Below the pieces are notes generated by a model. The model was given only the letters and a program-made list of their open reading frames with translations, was not told the origin of the DNA and made no database searches. A program made the position numbers and the translations under genes. Of a DNA stretch of 64,000 nt, positions 48,806 through 58,812 are shown piece by piece. The stretch covers positions 26,323,666 to 26,387,665 of the forward strand of contig OX485807.1 in NCBI GenBank assembly GCA_950295325.1. Direction: 5' to 3'. The first letter of the stretch is position 1, and each line of letters begins with the position of its first letter. The DNA is from Polytrichum commune (Eukaryota; Streptophyta; Polytrichopsida; Polytrichales; Polytrichaceae).

Positions 48806-49161
48806 ACACAAACCCCTAACACTTACAAATGGACAGGAAATGCAGATATAGACAAAGAACTTTCTAATGAATTTTGGGAAAACCCGGAAAACCCGGAAAT
48901 CACAAATAAACAAAAATCATGCCCGTGATCATGCCTCATCAAATTCCGAACCGGAACTTATATGGGTAATGCTTGAAAACAACTGTTCTTTGGTAGGCAA
49001 ACATATCCCTCTATTACGTGCCCCATCTGCAACTCATACGAACTAGATACATGGTTACATGTAAAACTTACGTGTAAACAACAACATATACACTCACTTC
49101 ACGTCAAAAACACAACAAAGTAGTATGGGAAATTAGGAAACTACTAATCTCATCCGAAAAA

Positions 49162-49692
49162 TCTCGATGTTATATTCTCATGAATGCTGGTACCTTCAAT
49201 AACACACCCCAAGAAAACACCGTTCCCAATTGGCTACTCCCTTGCACATGCGGTACACAAAGATGCCATTGTAATTCCAGATTTAGACCTGACATCTTTT
49301 GCGTTAGAGGATTACCATACCAAAATGACCCCCCCACAGACATAGACCCCAACCTCACCATACAATTCATCGAATTCACATACTGTAATGACATATTCTC
49401 ACCAGAAACAATCGAAGCAAAAATTAACAAATATAGACCATTAATAGACAATATTGCTGCCAAAGGATGGAAAGTTGACCCCCTTATTATAATCACTGCA
49501 GGCGCCAGAGCCACTACACATATTCCATCAATGAAATCACTCGAAGATAAATTTAAAATACCCATGCCTACCATTAAAAATACCTTTAGAAACATCAATA
49601 CTATCGCTATAAAATATGCCATGTCTATCCTCCTCCACAAAAGAAGAATAGAAAACCACCAACCGCTGCCCCAAACACTAGACCCCCCATAG
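49162..49692 (+). pseudogene. LINE copy 3 ORF, C-terminal part with endonuclease
   Basis: About 176 open codons aligned closely with residues 115-290 of the ORF at 7-879. They include the Cys-rich patch (CTCGTQRCHC), RPDIF, IEFTYCND and a KINKY motif (KxxKY). The knuckle region upstream lies in other frames because of the small duplications. It cannot give a complete protein. Confidence 0.8.
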
Positions 49693-49978
49693 ACAAAGCC
49701 ATAAAGCCTTAACAAATAAGCCACTACACTCAATCCACTAACAATACACTAGAGACCTGGCAACCAAACTCATATCAATAATACCTAAAAACTAACCATT
49801 TTGGTTCTTGTTACTGGTGACTGGTGACTATAGTGTCTACTCTCGAAAGGGAGGAGTAGATCTATACTTCCATACCTTTGTCATGTGGGCATCGGATTGG
49901 GGGTGGATCGAACAGACACTTAATTCACGTCGGTCTCCTCCGGAGACTGAAGTTTTTCTCTCACTTACCAAGAGTTTT

Positions 49979-50170
49979 CATCCAAATTCCAATCATCCAT
50001 GACAATATTTCATCACAAGTTGGTGACAAGTGAAGGTATGGTTTTGGCCAATGGATGAACTCATCCATCCCTCATGACAATATTTGTTCACTTATTCATA
50101 AGAAGTGTCATTCGAAAAGTTACCATAGTGGCATAAAATACCATATGACACTAAATATCATATTTATCGT
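49979..50170 (+). repeat. Dispersed repeat also at 61911-62095 (inverted)
   Basis: Shares 'cttattcataagaagtgtcat', 'cataaaataccatatgacac' and an ACTAAATATCATATTT palindrome with the reverse complement of 61911-62095. No coding capacity. Confidence 0.7.
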
Positions 50171-50747
50171 AGCTTGGGTCACCCATCTTAAAACTGACAA
50201 GTTAGATAGCAAGTTTTTAATAGCCCGACATCACTCTTTGAACACGTTAATTAAAAGTCTATGAGAACTTGAAGGATTTATATTTGAGTGGTATGTGGTT
50301 CAGTGTAGCTCCAAGAACGGATATTGAAATGATATGTGTTTGAAAGAGAGCGAAATATGTGCTCAAAATGTAATAACCATTCCAGGCTTCATACCCACTG
50401 TAGCTGCCCAGGGGAGGGGATTAAATGGCCATTTAACGTGCACAAGGATCTTGACTTTGATAATGAATAAGATATTCATGTAAGCTCCAAAAAACATGAG
50501 GAAAGTGGCGACAAGCTCGTTTTAAGTTTGCTAATCATCTTGTACTAACTTAATCACGTGTTTCATATCTTGGGAAAAGTGGGCCAATCACAAACACACA
50601 CACACACCATCTACCTTAGAAATAAGATTGGCAAAGAAAGGCAGACTTCCTCAAAAACACAAAAACGAGTCATGAGACACATATTTGGTTGGAAACTTTG
50701 GGAACCACAATTTACAAAGTAGACAACAACTTAGTATTCTTGGTATG

Positions 50748-51054
50748 AACTACACTAAATATGATATTTAGTGTTTGATTAGATTTAGTGTTTTACCACC
50801 CTACTTTGCTCAACACTAATTTTCAATTCTTTGATAATTAGTGTTAGACATAAATGCGCCGCCGCCGCCTTCCTTGTTGCCACCTCTTTCCTACTGAACA
50901 CTAAATTCGTGCATGTAACTTTCGCATATTACCATAAATGATATTTAGTGTTTGAGTTTACATTTAATGTTACTTACTTTCATAGGGTTAGTGAGATTTA
51001 GTGTAGTGTTCGTATTTAGTGTATCTAACACTAAATATCATATTTAGTGTAGTT
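50748..51054. mobile_element. MITE whose ends are themselves palindromes, family M4
   Basis: A perfect 28-bp inverted terminal repeat starts with AACTACACTAAATATGATAT. Each end contains the palindrome ACTAAATAT-G-ATATTTAGT, so each terminus can fold alone. Several TTTAGTGTT words occur inside. TA dinucleotides sit just within the ends and may be the real duplication. Single copies of the palindrome occur elsewhere (48094-48112, 61915-61933, and decayed ones near 18683, 53017 and 63352). Confidence 0.8.
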
Positions 51055-51059
51055 GTTTG

Positions 51060-52640
51060 GGTCCATTTTGATTTATTACACGAAGCGTTTGATTTAGTGT
51101 GGTCCACACTATTCTTCATCGACCCACATTAATTGTCTTACAAAGGACTTGCAATCACTGGGTGGCAATATGAGAGGGTGTCACATGACACTTGGTGCTA
51201 TATGACAAGTCACTAAGACTACTCCAAATCAACTTGGCACATCATCAATAATGCCAATTTAAAGACTAGGGTTTAAATTAATATGGACAAAAGACATGTC
51301 CAAAATCAACAATGCATATAAGAGTATGTTTTGCACAGTTGAGACATGTACATTGCAAAACAAACTATTTGGGGAATGTGTGGGAAAGAAACTAGAAGAA
51401 TATGATAAGAATCCCAATTATACGTACTTTGAGAAGCATTATGGTCAAATTATCCCTCTAGATGTGTATTTTTTCCACGGTTAACCCAATGTGCATGCAA
51501 CTAATGTGTGCTATAACAAGAGATGAAGTCCACATTTAGGATTAGTTTAAGTCATTTTCATCATAGGGTTTGCTGATAGAAGTGCACATAAATAATTTGA
51601 TTATGTCCATAATTTATGCATAATTACATATTTACTTAACACGGATATTTTAAAATATATTATTAGTGTAAGGTAGATGATGCCTAATTTGGTGATTGAT
51701 TTTAAACAAACACCCATATTTAAGTGGTGTATTGGCACGACACAAACATGTGTTCAAAAAATATTGGACTACATGCTCAAAATTTGTAAACCATTGTAGA
51801 TGTGATAGTCAACATAATTGAGGGTACCTGTATGATCAATTAATAACTTAAAGAATCTCCACTTTGACAGGGAACATAATCTTCATAAGAACTCCAAAAA
51901 TCATGAGGAAAGTGGCTAGTGGCACAAATTAGATTTTCTAACCATCTTTGCACTAAGGTAGACATGCCTAATTTGGTTACTTATCTTTATCATGCACCTA
52001 TATGTGAGTGGTACTTGATAAAGTTTGGCTTCAAGAACAAATATAAAAAAGACATGTGTTTGGAAGAGATTGGACTACGTGCTAGAAATATGTTAACTAT
52101 TCTAAGTTCAATAGTAAAAATAAGTATATGTGTATGTGTTTTTGTGTGTAGGAGGGGGGGGGGTGAGGGGGTTATATGACCATCTAATGAGCACAAGAAT
52201 CTTCACATTGATAATGAATAAGATATTCATGTAAGCTCCAAAATTTATGAGGAAATGGCTACATGCTTGGTTTAAATTTGCTAACCAACTCGTACTAATT
52301 GTGTGTTTCATATCTTGGAAGAAGTGGGCTAGCCAAAAAAAAGTAACCATCTAAGACCCATCTATGTTACATAATTGTGTGTTTCAAATCCTACAAGATA
52401 TGGGTGCAAAGAGGAATTTAGTGTGTGTTTAAGATCCACTTACATTGAGGTAAACATGCCTAATTTAGTTATTCCTCTTAATAAGACACCTATGTTTGAG
52501 TGGTGTGTGGTTAGATGTGGCTCCAACAACATATACCAAAAAAATGTGATGACATTTTGTCATGGATGTTTGAAACTTAGATGGAAAATCACATAGTGAG
52601 CGACATTGTAAATCTATAATCCATGATTTTTTTTAACAAG
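51060..52640. repeat. Tandemly arranged R1 copies
   Basis: Two R1 units follow one another, starting at 51671 (after TA) and 51956 (after TA), and a third partial one starts near 52448. A G-rich (GGGGGGGGG) run sits inside the second at about 52153-52163. The frames at 51919-52179 and 52375-52596 are repeat-derived. The part 51060-51670 shows no recognisable gene. Confidence 0.65.
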
Positions 52641-52647
52641 GAATGAC

Positions 52648-52917
52648 ATAAATAAACAAATAATGAACGTCGGGCAATTTGATGTGAATTTGAGCCCGTG
52701 GCCCTACCCTGCTCAAGAATCCCTCTTGGTGCAGGGGTGGGGTTTACTGCCTACCTTGTGGTGAGCGGGCTCTTGGCTTCCTACCTACTTATATAATTTT
52801 ATTTTTTCCCATCAAGTAGAGAGAATATTTCACAGCGGGAGTCGAACCGCCAACCACTCCATTCGGAATTGGGTACCTCTCCACTATCACATGATAGTTT
52901 AAGGTCATCTTGGACCT
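52648..52917 (-). mobile_element. tRNA-derived SINE, family S2, copy 3, with exact duplication
   Basis: It is flanked by ACAAGGAATGAC at 52636-52647 and 52918-52929. Related sequences at 62150-62165 (plus) and about 48205 (minus) have the uninterrupted site. The minus-strand head has a perfect B box, GGTTCGACTCC, and an A-box-like TGTGATAGTGG. Confidence 0.88.
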
Positions 52918-53038
52918 ACAAGGAATGACGAATAGTGTTAGGCTAACAATTCGTGTTGGTGACACTACACCATGGTTTACAATTAGTATTGAGGAACACA
53001 AATTAGAATTGGTAATACTAAATACAATATTTAGTGTA

Positions 53039-53539
53039 GGGCCACTTCACACACGAGCCAAGAGCCGTGACCATGAAATAATGAGAGCCCAAAAGAAAGT
53101 GTCTAAAGGCTGTTCCGGGACACCTCCAAAATCATGTATTGTGGTCACAAATCCTCAAGTGTAGTGTGAAGTCATATGTGACCGGCCCCCCAACTAAATG
53201 CTATTTCACTGAATTTTTATTCATGCGGGTCCTCACACATGATAAAATAGAATAAATCGATGGTGGTGAACATTCAGAGCGCCATGATCTCTTGCTTTTG
53301 TGTTAAGCCTACCTCCAAGAGGTGGTTTTTGAAAATAATCCAAGTGACCATGGAACATGATCCATTTGATGCCATGTAGGAATCCATGTAGACTTTACAT
53401 CCATCTTGCATTCACATACTTTGTTGGTCCCTCAAGCATACTGTGAAGCGAACTTGGACCGGCTCCCCCATTTTCCACCAACGAGAGTGCTTGAAGTGTA
53501 CTGGTCAGGGGCTCTCAGTCTCGTGTGTGAAGTGGGCCT
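53039..53539 (+). mobile_element. Tourist-like MITE, family T1, copy E, upstream of the ZIP gene
   Basis: Left end GGGCCACTTCACACACGAGC, right end CGTGTGTGAAGTGGGCC. The right end lies about 215 bases upstream of the TATA box at 53755. The flanks do not give a clean TTA duplication. Confidence 0.85.
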
Positions 53540-53624
53540 CAACTTCATTTCACGGCGACAGCCAGTGAGATTCCTTTCGAGAATCCAGGGACTTAACTTG
53601 AGCACACACACTGAACAAATACCC

Positions 53625-53645
53625 CTGTCGATACCAGGTCGACGC
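53625..53645 (+). promoter_or_regulatory. Paired zinc-deficiency-element-like sites
   Basis: CTGTCGATAC (53625-53634) and AGGTCGACGC (53636-53645) each match 8 of 10 positions of the bZIP19/23 site RTGTCGACAY. They lie about 110-130 bases upstream of the TATA box. The match is suggestive only. Confidence 0.3.
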
Positions 53646-53754
53646 CCGCCTGCGCGCCTACCCACCCACCCAGCTCGCCGGCTATGGAAGAACAAGAGAT
53701 CCGGGCGGGGGCGGATGTTGGGGAGGGCAAAGCTAGCTGGGCGTCAGCGGCAGC

Positions 53755-53762
53755 TATAAATA
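53755..53762 (+). promoter_or_regulatory. TATA box of the ZIP gene
   Basis: TATAAATA in GC-rich context, with transcription expected to start near 53785-53795. It is the only good TATA box upstream of the ZIP reading frame. Confidence 0.6.
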
Positions 53763-53789
53763 TGGGCATGGGTTCCTGTGTGGGTGAAT

Positions 53790-55030
53790 GGTAGTACAAG
53801 CCGCAAAGGAAGGGCCGCTCCAGTCTCCGCTTTCATCAGCAACTCCAAGTACTCCTTAGTACTACACAGACGCCCGAGACTTGTACTACACAACCACCAC
53901 CAAGAAGACCCACTCTCCAGCCCCCTCGCATCCTCCAGAGGCCGCCGCTGACCTTGGGGATTCCATCATCATCATCACCATCACGCCCTGCTGCCCGCCT
54001 GCCTCTTCTTATTGCTCCTCTCACGCCGGAGGCCGTGTTCGAAGCCCTTGCGCATCGCCCACCCGCCCTCCCGATTGCTGATGAGATCGACGAATTGGGC
54101 TCGTCCTGTGATCGGAGGCTGAGGAGGTTCGCGGGGCCCAAGGCGCGAGTTTGACCGGCGGTGGTGTGAGTGGGTTTGGGTGGATTTGTGGCGGTAGGTG
54201 ACCGCATTCCACCATCACTACCTCCTCCTCCTCCTCCTCCTCCTCCTCATCGTGTTATTTGTTGTTGTTGTTGTTGTTGTTGTTTTGACTCCGAGCGAGG
54301 GCAGCTTCTCCTGCGTAGCGGTTGGGAGCTGAGGAGGTTGGGTCGCCAAAGCTGCGAGTTTTGGTGGTGGGGTATCGGCTTCTTTGGGTTATGATTGTGA
54401 GTGGGTTGAATTGGTGGTTTGGTTGGTTGAGTGATTTTAATTCGAGGGGGAGGTTGGGTCGTGGAGGTGTAGTAGCTTCGTGCTGCATTCGGAGGTTGAA
54501 GTTGGGGTGGGGTGAGTGAGGAAGTAGTGCAGCTGGATTTGTGGGTTTGGCGATTCGGGGAAGAATTGGGAGGTCGGTTGAGGGGTGGTTGGTGAATCGG
54601 AGGATTATGACTTCCAATGCTTCCACTGAACTCATGGGTATGGTATTTCACGAAGAACAGCACCAACATGCTGGAAAAAAAGGGGTATTGAAAAGAGGAA
54701 TCCATGTGTGTCTGAACTGGGAAAGGTGTAGACTTTCAGAAAGCTGGAGAAAGCTGGAGTCGGTCACCGTCCAACCGTACATTCATCCTGACAGACCCCA
54801 CGTTATTGATTCCTCCCACTTCAAAGAAAAAGCTTGTCAACACCTCTTCCATGAATCTGTAGTCGTCTTAACAAAAGCAGCTCCCATATACCGATGACGC
54901 TTCTCACAAATGTTTGCTACAGATTGAAGTCGCTGCCAATTGGAGGTCATTCGAAGGAGTGGTGGTGGTTGAAAATTGAGTCGGACGAACACAATTGAGA
55001 TTCGGCGGGTTTGATTTCGGAACGACGACG
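53790..55030 (+). other. 5' leader region of the ZIP gene, probably with an intron
   Basis: GC-rich to about 54170, then with (CCT)9 at 54221-54248 and (GTT)8 at 54261-54285. There are many upstream ATGs, so part is probably removed by splicing. A plausible donor is GCG-GTAGGT near 54191, and a plausible acceptor TTTGCTACAG at about 54922. The many short frames on both strands are composition artefacts. Confidence 0.4.
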
Positions 55031-58000
55031 ATGACGATGACGACGAGGGGGTTGGTGGGATGGGCATTCTTGGCCGCTTTGGTGGGGATGCAAATCTCGG
55101 CTGCACTCGGCCACGCAGCAGACGGCGGCGCCGACTCGGGCACGGTGAACTTGCACGCGAAAGGGCTGGTTCTCGTTAAGGTGTATTGTCTGATCATCGT
55201 GTTTTTCGCCACGTTCCTGGGAGGAATCTCCCCTTACTTCTTCCGCTGGAACCACACGTTCCTGGTGCTGGGAACTCAGTTCGCGGGAGGTGTGTTCCTG
55301 GCGACGGCGTTGATCCACTTCCTCGGTGACTCGCACTCCACGTTTGCAACACTTGTCACGTCCACCACGTATGCGTTCGCTGAGATGCTCGCGGTGGTTG
55401 GGTACCTGCTCACCATGCTCGCCGACGTCATCATCCACGGCGTCTACAACCGTCGTCGCTCCTACGAAACCAACAACAAAGTCGATGCCATGCAATTGGA
55501 GGAAGGTGGAGTTGAAGGTAAGCTATGGAATGAATGAATGAGTAAATTCGCCACACCTTTTCTCCAATCTCGTATCAACCCCCTTTTTTTTTTTCCTAAC
55601 TTTCGAAGAAGGAAATGTGAGTCATCCGCTTGGGTTCTTAAAGGGAGACACTTTGGGATGGTCAACGTGCTTCATGGAAAGTTACGATATTCACCAAATC
55701 CTTATGGGAGGTCAATGCACTGGAGTTCATGAAATGATCAATTCTGTTGCAATGAACCCTTTATCCTAGTTCTTAAAGTATGAGTCATCCACATGGGTGT
55801 CAAAAAGGGACACTTTGTGTGACCCTTGATATGTTCAAAGTTATTCATGGAAAGTTTTGAATAGTTATCAGATCCTTAAGGAGGCCCATGCACTCAAGTT
55901 CATGATATTTGGACATTCTATGAGTGATTTACATATGATCCATGATAGTCAAGGATTTCCTGCGATCTAACATAGGCCACTTTGCATAGGACCCCCCTCT
56001 TTCTACAACTTGAATTCTTCAGACCAGTTGTCTTTCAATCAACCCTTGATTTCTGTGACTGTCAAAGTAGAAAAATATAAACCATCCGCATGGATTTCAA
56101 GATGGGACACTATGGACCGTCGAAGTATTTCATAGAATCTTTCCAAGATTAGCAAATCCATAGAGAGGCCAATGCACTTGGGTTCACGAAATCTGGACAT
56201 TGGGTGAGGGCTTTAGATATGATTTATGCAAGTCAAGGTTTCTTTGCGATCCAGAGGATAGAGTGGTTCCAGGGGGCTCTCCGCTTCCTTCACAGTAGCA
56301 GATACTGATGGGTATCAAGAAGGTACATTTGAGACCCGTGGTATTGTCAAAGAACTCTATGGAATGCTATGAATATTAGCAAATCCGTAAGGAGGCCAAT
56401 GCACTTGAGTTCATGAAATTTAGACAGAAGGTGACTGATTGACATATGAACATATGAAAGGTAAGGTTTGTTTGCTATCTAGCGTGGTTACGTAGGCCCT
56501 TTTCTTTTCTTCACAGCGTTGGATAGCTAGTGTTGAGCTTGAACGTCGACTTGTTTTGAACTGTCGTCATAGATTTCATTATAGAGTAATAACGTGCAGT
56601 GGAAGGCAATTCTTCACATAACCGTAAATTTCAATCCCCTTTTCTCTCGAGAAAATGTAAACCCACATGCTTTTCGAGAGAGTTCCTAATTTTCGAATAT
56701 AGCAAAGCCATAAGGAGGTAGGGCAATGCTACACATACAGGCACTGCAGCAACTTTGTACCGACGATCTCTCGTTCGTTATGGGAGAAGTTTCTGCAACA
56801 TCTCTAGCTAACTTACATATGATAAACTCATGGAATAGGGTTAGTTATGTTCATCGTGGAGTATGAAACATTTTATTTTAGTTGATGAGAAACAGTCATT
56901 GATAGGTGCACTTACATGCGATAATTTGAGTATTACAAGGTTTTTCCAAACCTTTAATGATCAACGTGTCACACGGGTTAGCTGGTGCGAGGATCATGCT
57001 TGTCTGCGAGAATACATCTTTAAAGTTTTTCCGGCATTAATCAATCTAGGAAACATTTCTGTTCTACATTTTCAAATTCTTGCATACTTTCGGTGACTAA
57101 GCATGTCGACGATGTCATGATCATAAGTCCTTTAATAATCTCGCAACTGATCCACTGGTAATTACAGCTATGAATACAAATACAATAGTTTTGTAATCGG
57201 TTCAAGTAGATCATTATCAGTGAGTGTAGGTATGCCGTAAACTTTGCAAAAGGTAACTCGTGAGTTCTGTACCCTAAAAGGCGGAGGCCTTTTCCAGAGT
57301 GGAATGCTTTAATTTTTTTTCGAGGCGGAATAATGATAGAGTCGATGTCGAGCTGTGTGGACACATCATTTAAAAAATATATATAAGATGATTGAACTAA
57401 TTGTTGGTGAACTTCTGATTGGTGGCTTTAATTTTTATTAATTTTGCAGTGCCAGAGACCAAGGCTGCAATTATTGCAACTTCAAACTTTGGTGACGCAT
57501 TGCTGCTCATCCTAGCCTTGTGTTTTCACTCGGTGTTTGAGGGTATTGCGATCGGCGTGGCAGGTCAGTATCTTACCTTAGTTCAAACTTTGCAATGTAG
57601 CTTGCTGAGATTGTCGATACAAATTATGCCCCTGATCACCTGGTGGTTGTGTGGTGACCTCAACTTGAGAACATTCTTCCGAAAGCTTTATATGAATTGA
57701 TGAGTACATTCACAAAGAGGGGCAACATGCTTGGAAAGAACTCATCGATATCAATTCTGTCTGAATTAGAAAAAAGGTTCACACTTTTCTATGTCGTATT
57801 ATAAATAAATATTTGTAAAGCAGAGGACAGTCACCATCCAGGTCCCCTAAATGGTTTTGATTTTCACCTACATATGCTAACCAGTTTATGTAAACTCATT
57901 TATGCAAGGTAGCCAAGATGGTGATTAAGAGAGAGCCCCGATGTCGCCACTGTTATTGCTATAAGTAAAATCTGGACGGAACTTGGACTATAAGTCAAAT

Positions 58001-58558
58001 GAATTTAAGATGATGTCGCTTAAATTCTGAAGGAGCTTGAAGAAGAACCCGTGAACGATGAGTCGAGAGAATCTTACATTGGAGATTCTCAAGTTAGGAT
58101 TCGGAAGTGAGGATAGTTACACTTATTCTAACATTCTAACTTACATTGCGATGGTGGTGGTTTCAGCAAGCCAAGCTGACGCATGGAAGGCACTCTGGAC
58201 GGTGTCTCTCCACAAGATCTTCGCTGCCATAGCGATGGGAATCGCACTCCTCCGCATGCTGCCCAACCGCCCTCTCCTCACGTGCTGTGTGTACGCATTC
58301 GCGTTCGCAATCTCAACCCCGATCGGAGTGGCGATCGGAATCGTCATCGACGCGACCGTGGAAGGGACGACGGCCGACTGGATCTACGCGATCTCCATGG
58401 GCATTGCGACGGGAGTGTTCATCTACGTCGCCATCAACCACCTCCTCGCCAAGGGTTACATTCCTCCCCGCCCGCTTGCCTTCGACCAACCCATCTACCG
58501 GTGGCTCGCTGTCGTTACAGGCGCGGCTCTCATTGCCGTCGTCCTGATCTGGGGTTGA
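55031..58558 (+). CDS. ZIP: ZIP family zinc/iron transporter, ZIP2/ZIP11-like, 3 exons
   Basis: Exons are 55031-55517, 57450-57563 and 58167-58558; both introns are GT..AG in phase 1, giving 330 residues. ATG 55031 follows an in-frame TGA (54977) and has A at -3; the preceding TTG at 54995 is not a start. A signal-peptide-like segment (about 7-30) precedes the conserved [19 protein letters not shown] (TM1) and [17 protein letters not shown] (TM2). TM3 is about 117-135. TM4 has [12 protein letters not shown] (H189, E193, G194) and TM5 has [15 protein letters not shown] (H216, K217), the metal-site residues of the family. Eight membrane segments and the ending VVLIWG fit the usual 320-360 residues. 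It should import Zn2+ or other divalent metals at a cell membrane. The loop between TM3 and TM4 (about 137-166) has no His-rich repeat, unlike many ZIPs. Confidence 0.93.
55600..56760 (+). repeat. Diverged direct repeats in ZIP intron 1
   Basis: At least four units share 'catccgcatgg', 'agggacact', 'gcaaatccttaaggaggcc', 'aatgcacttgagttcatgaa' and 'ggacattctatgagtga'. Their 'aatgcac' anchors lie near 55714, 55886, 56170 and 56398, with a weaker fifth near 56723. Spacing is uneven (about 170-330 bases). Confidence 0.7.
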
Positions 58559-58806
58559 GAGGGTGTAGACTACTACCGGCCACGTAAGAATACACCGGAC
58601 TCGCAACCAATGTGGTAACGAAACGTGGAGAATCAGGTAGTCGATTTCAGCTAGTCACAGAGAGTTCTCATGAATTGCAGTACTTAAGAGTCAGCGACAC
58701 GCCCATCAGTGCTGGTGGCTGACATAGCCACTTAGCTTCTGCGGTGGTGTTCAAGGATTGGGGCGGAAGAGGTAGACTTCTCCATAACATCACCTGAGAA
58801 GTGTTG

Positions 58807-58812
58807 AATAAA
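58807..58812 (+). promoter_or_regulatory. Poly(A) signal of the ZIP gene
   Basis: AATAAA, 249 bases after the stop codon, a usual distance for a plant 3' UTR. Confidence 0.55.

Larger units (their letters stand above)
48330..49960 (+). mobile_element. RLE-type LINE copy 3, interrupted by a SINE
   Basis: The ORF start corresponding to position 7 of the window is at 48408 (ATGGCCACACAAACCCC). It is cut at 48427 by the SINE and resumes at 48806. Before position 49170 it carries small duplications ('aacccgga' twice near 48875-48895, and 'gatcatgcc' near 48915-48935) that break the frame. From 49162 to the TAG at 49690-49692 it is open. The 3' UTR reaches a stem-loop at 49931-49949 but lacks a clear (TCTA)n tail. 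Confidence 0.85.

Noticed and set aside
49170-49733. Minus-strand 187-codon frame
   Set aside because: It is the shadow of the LINE endonuclease frame on the plus strand.
53406-54897. Multiple open frames on both strands upstream of ZIP
   Set aside because: They arise from GC-rich sequence and CCT/GTT repeats, overlap each other and show no domains.
54995-55030. Start of the ZIP protein at 54995
   Set aside because: The codon is TTG. ATG 55031 has a good context and directly precedes the signal-like segment.
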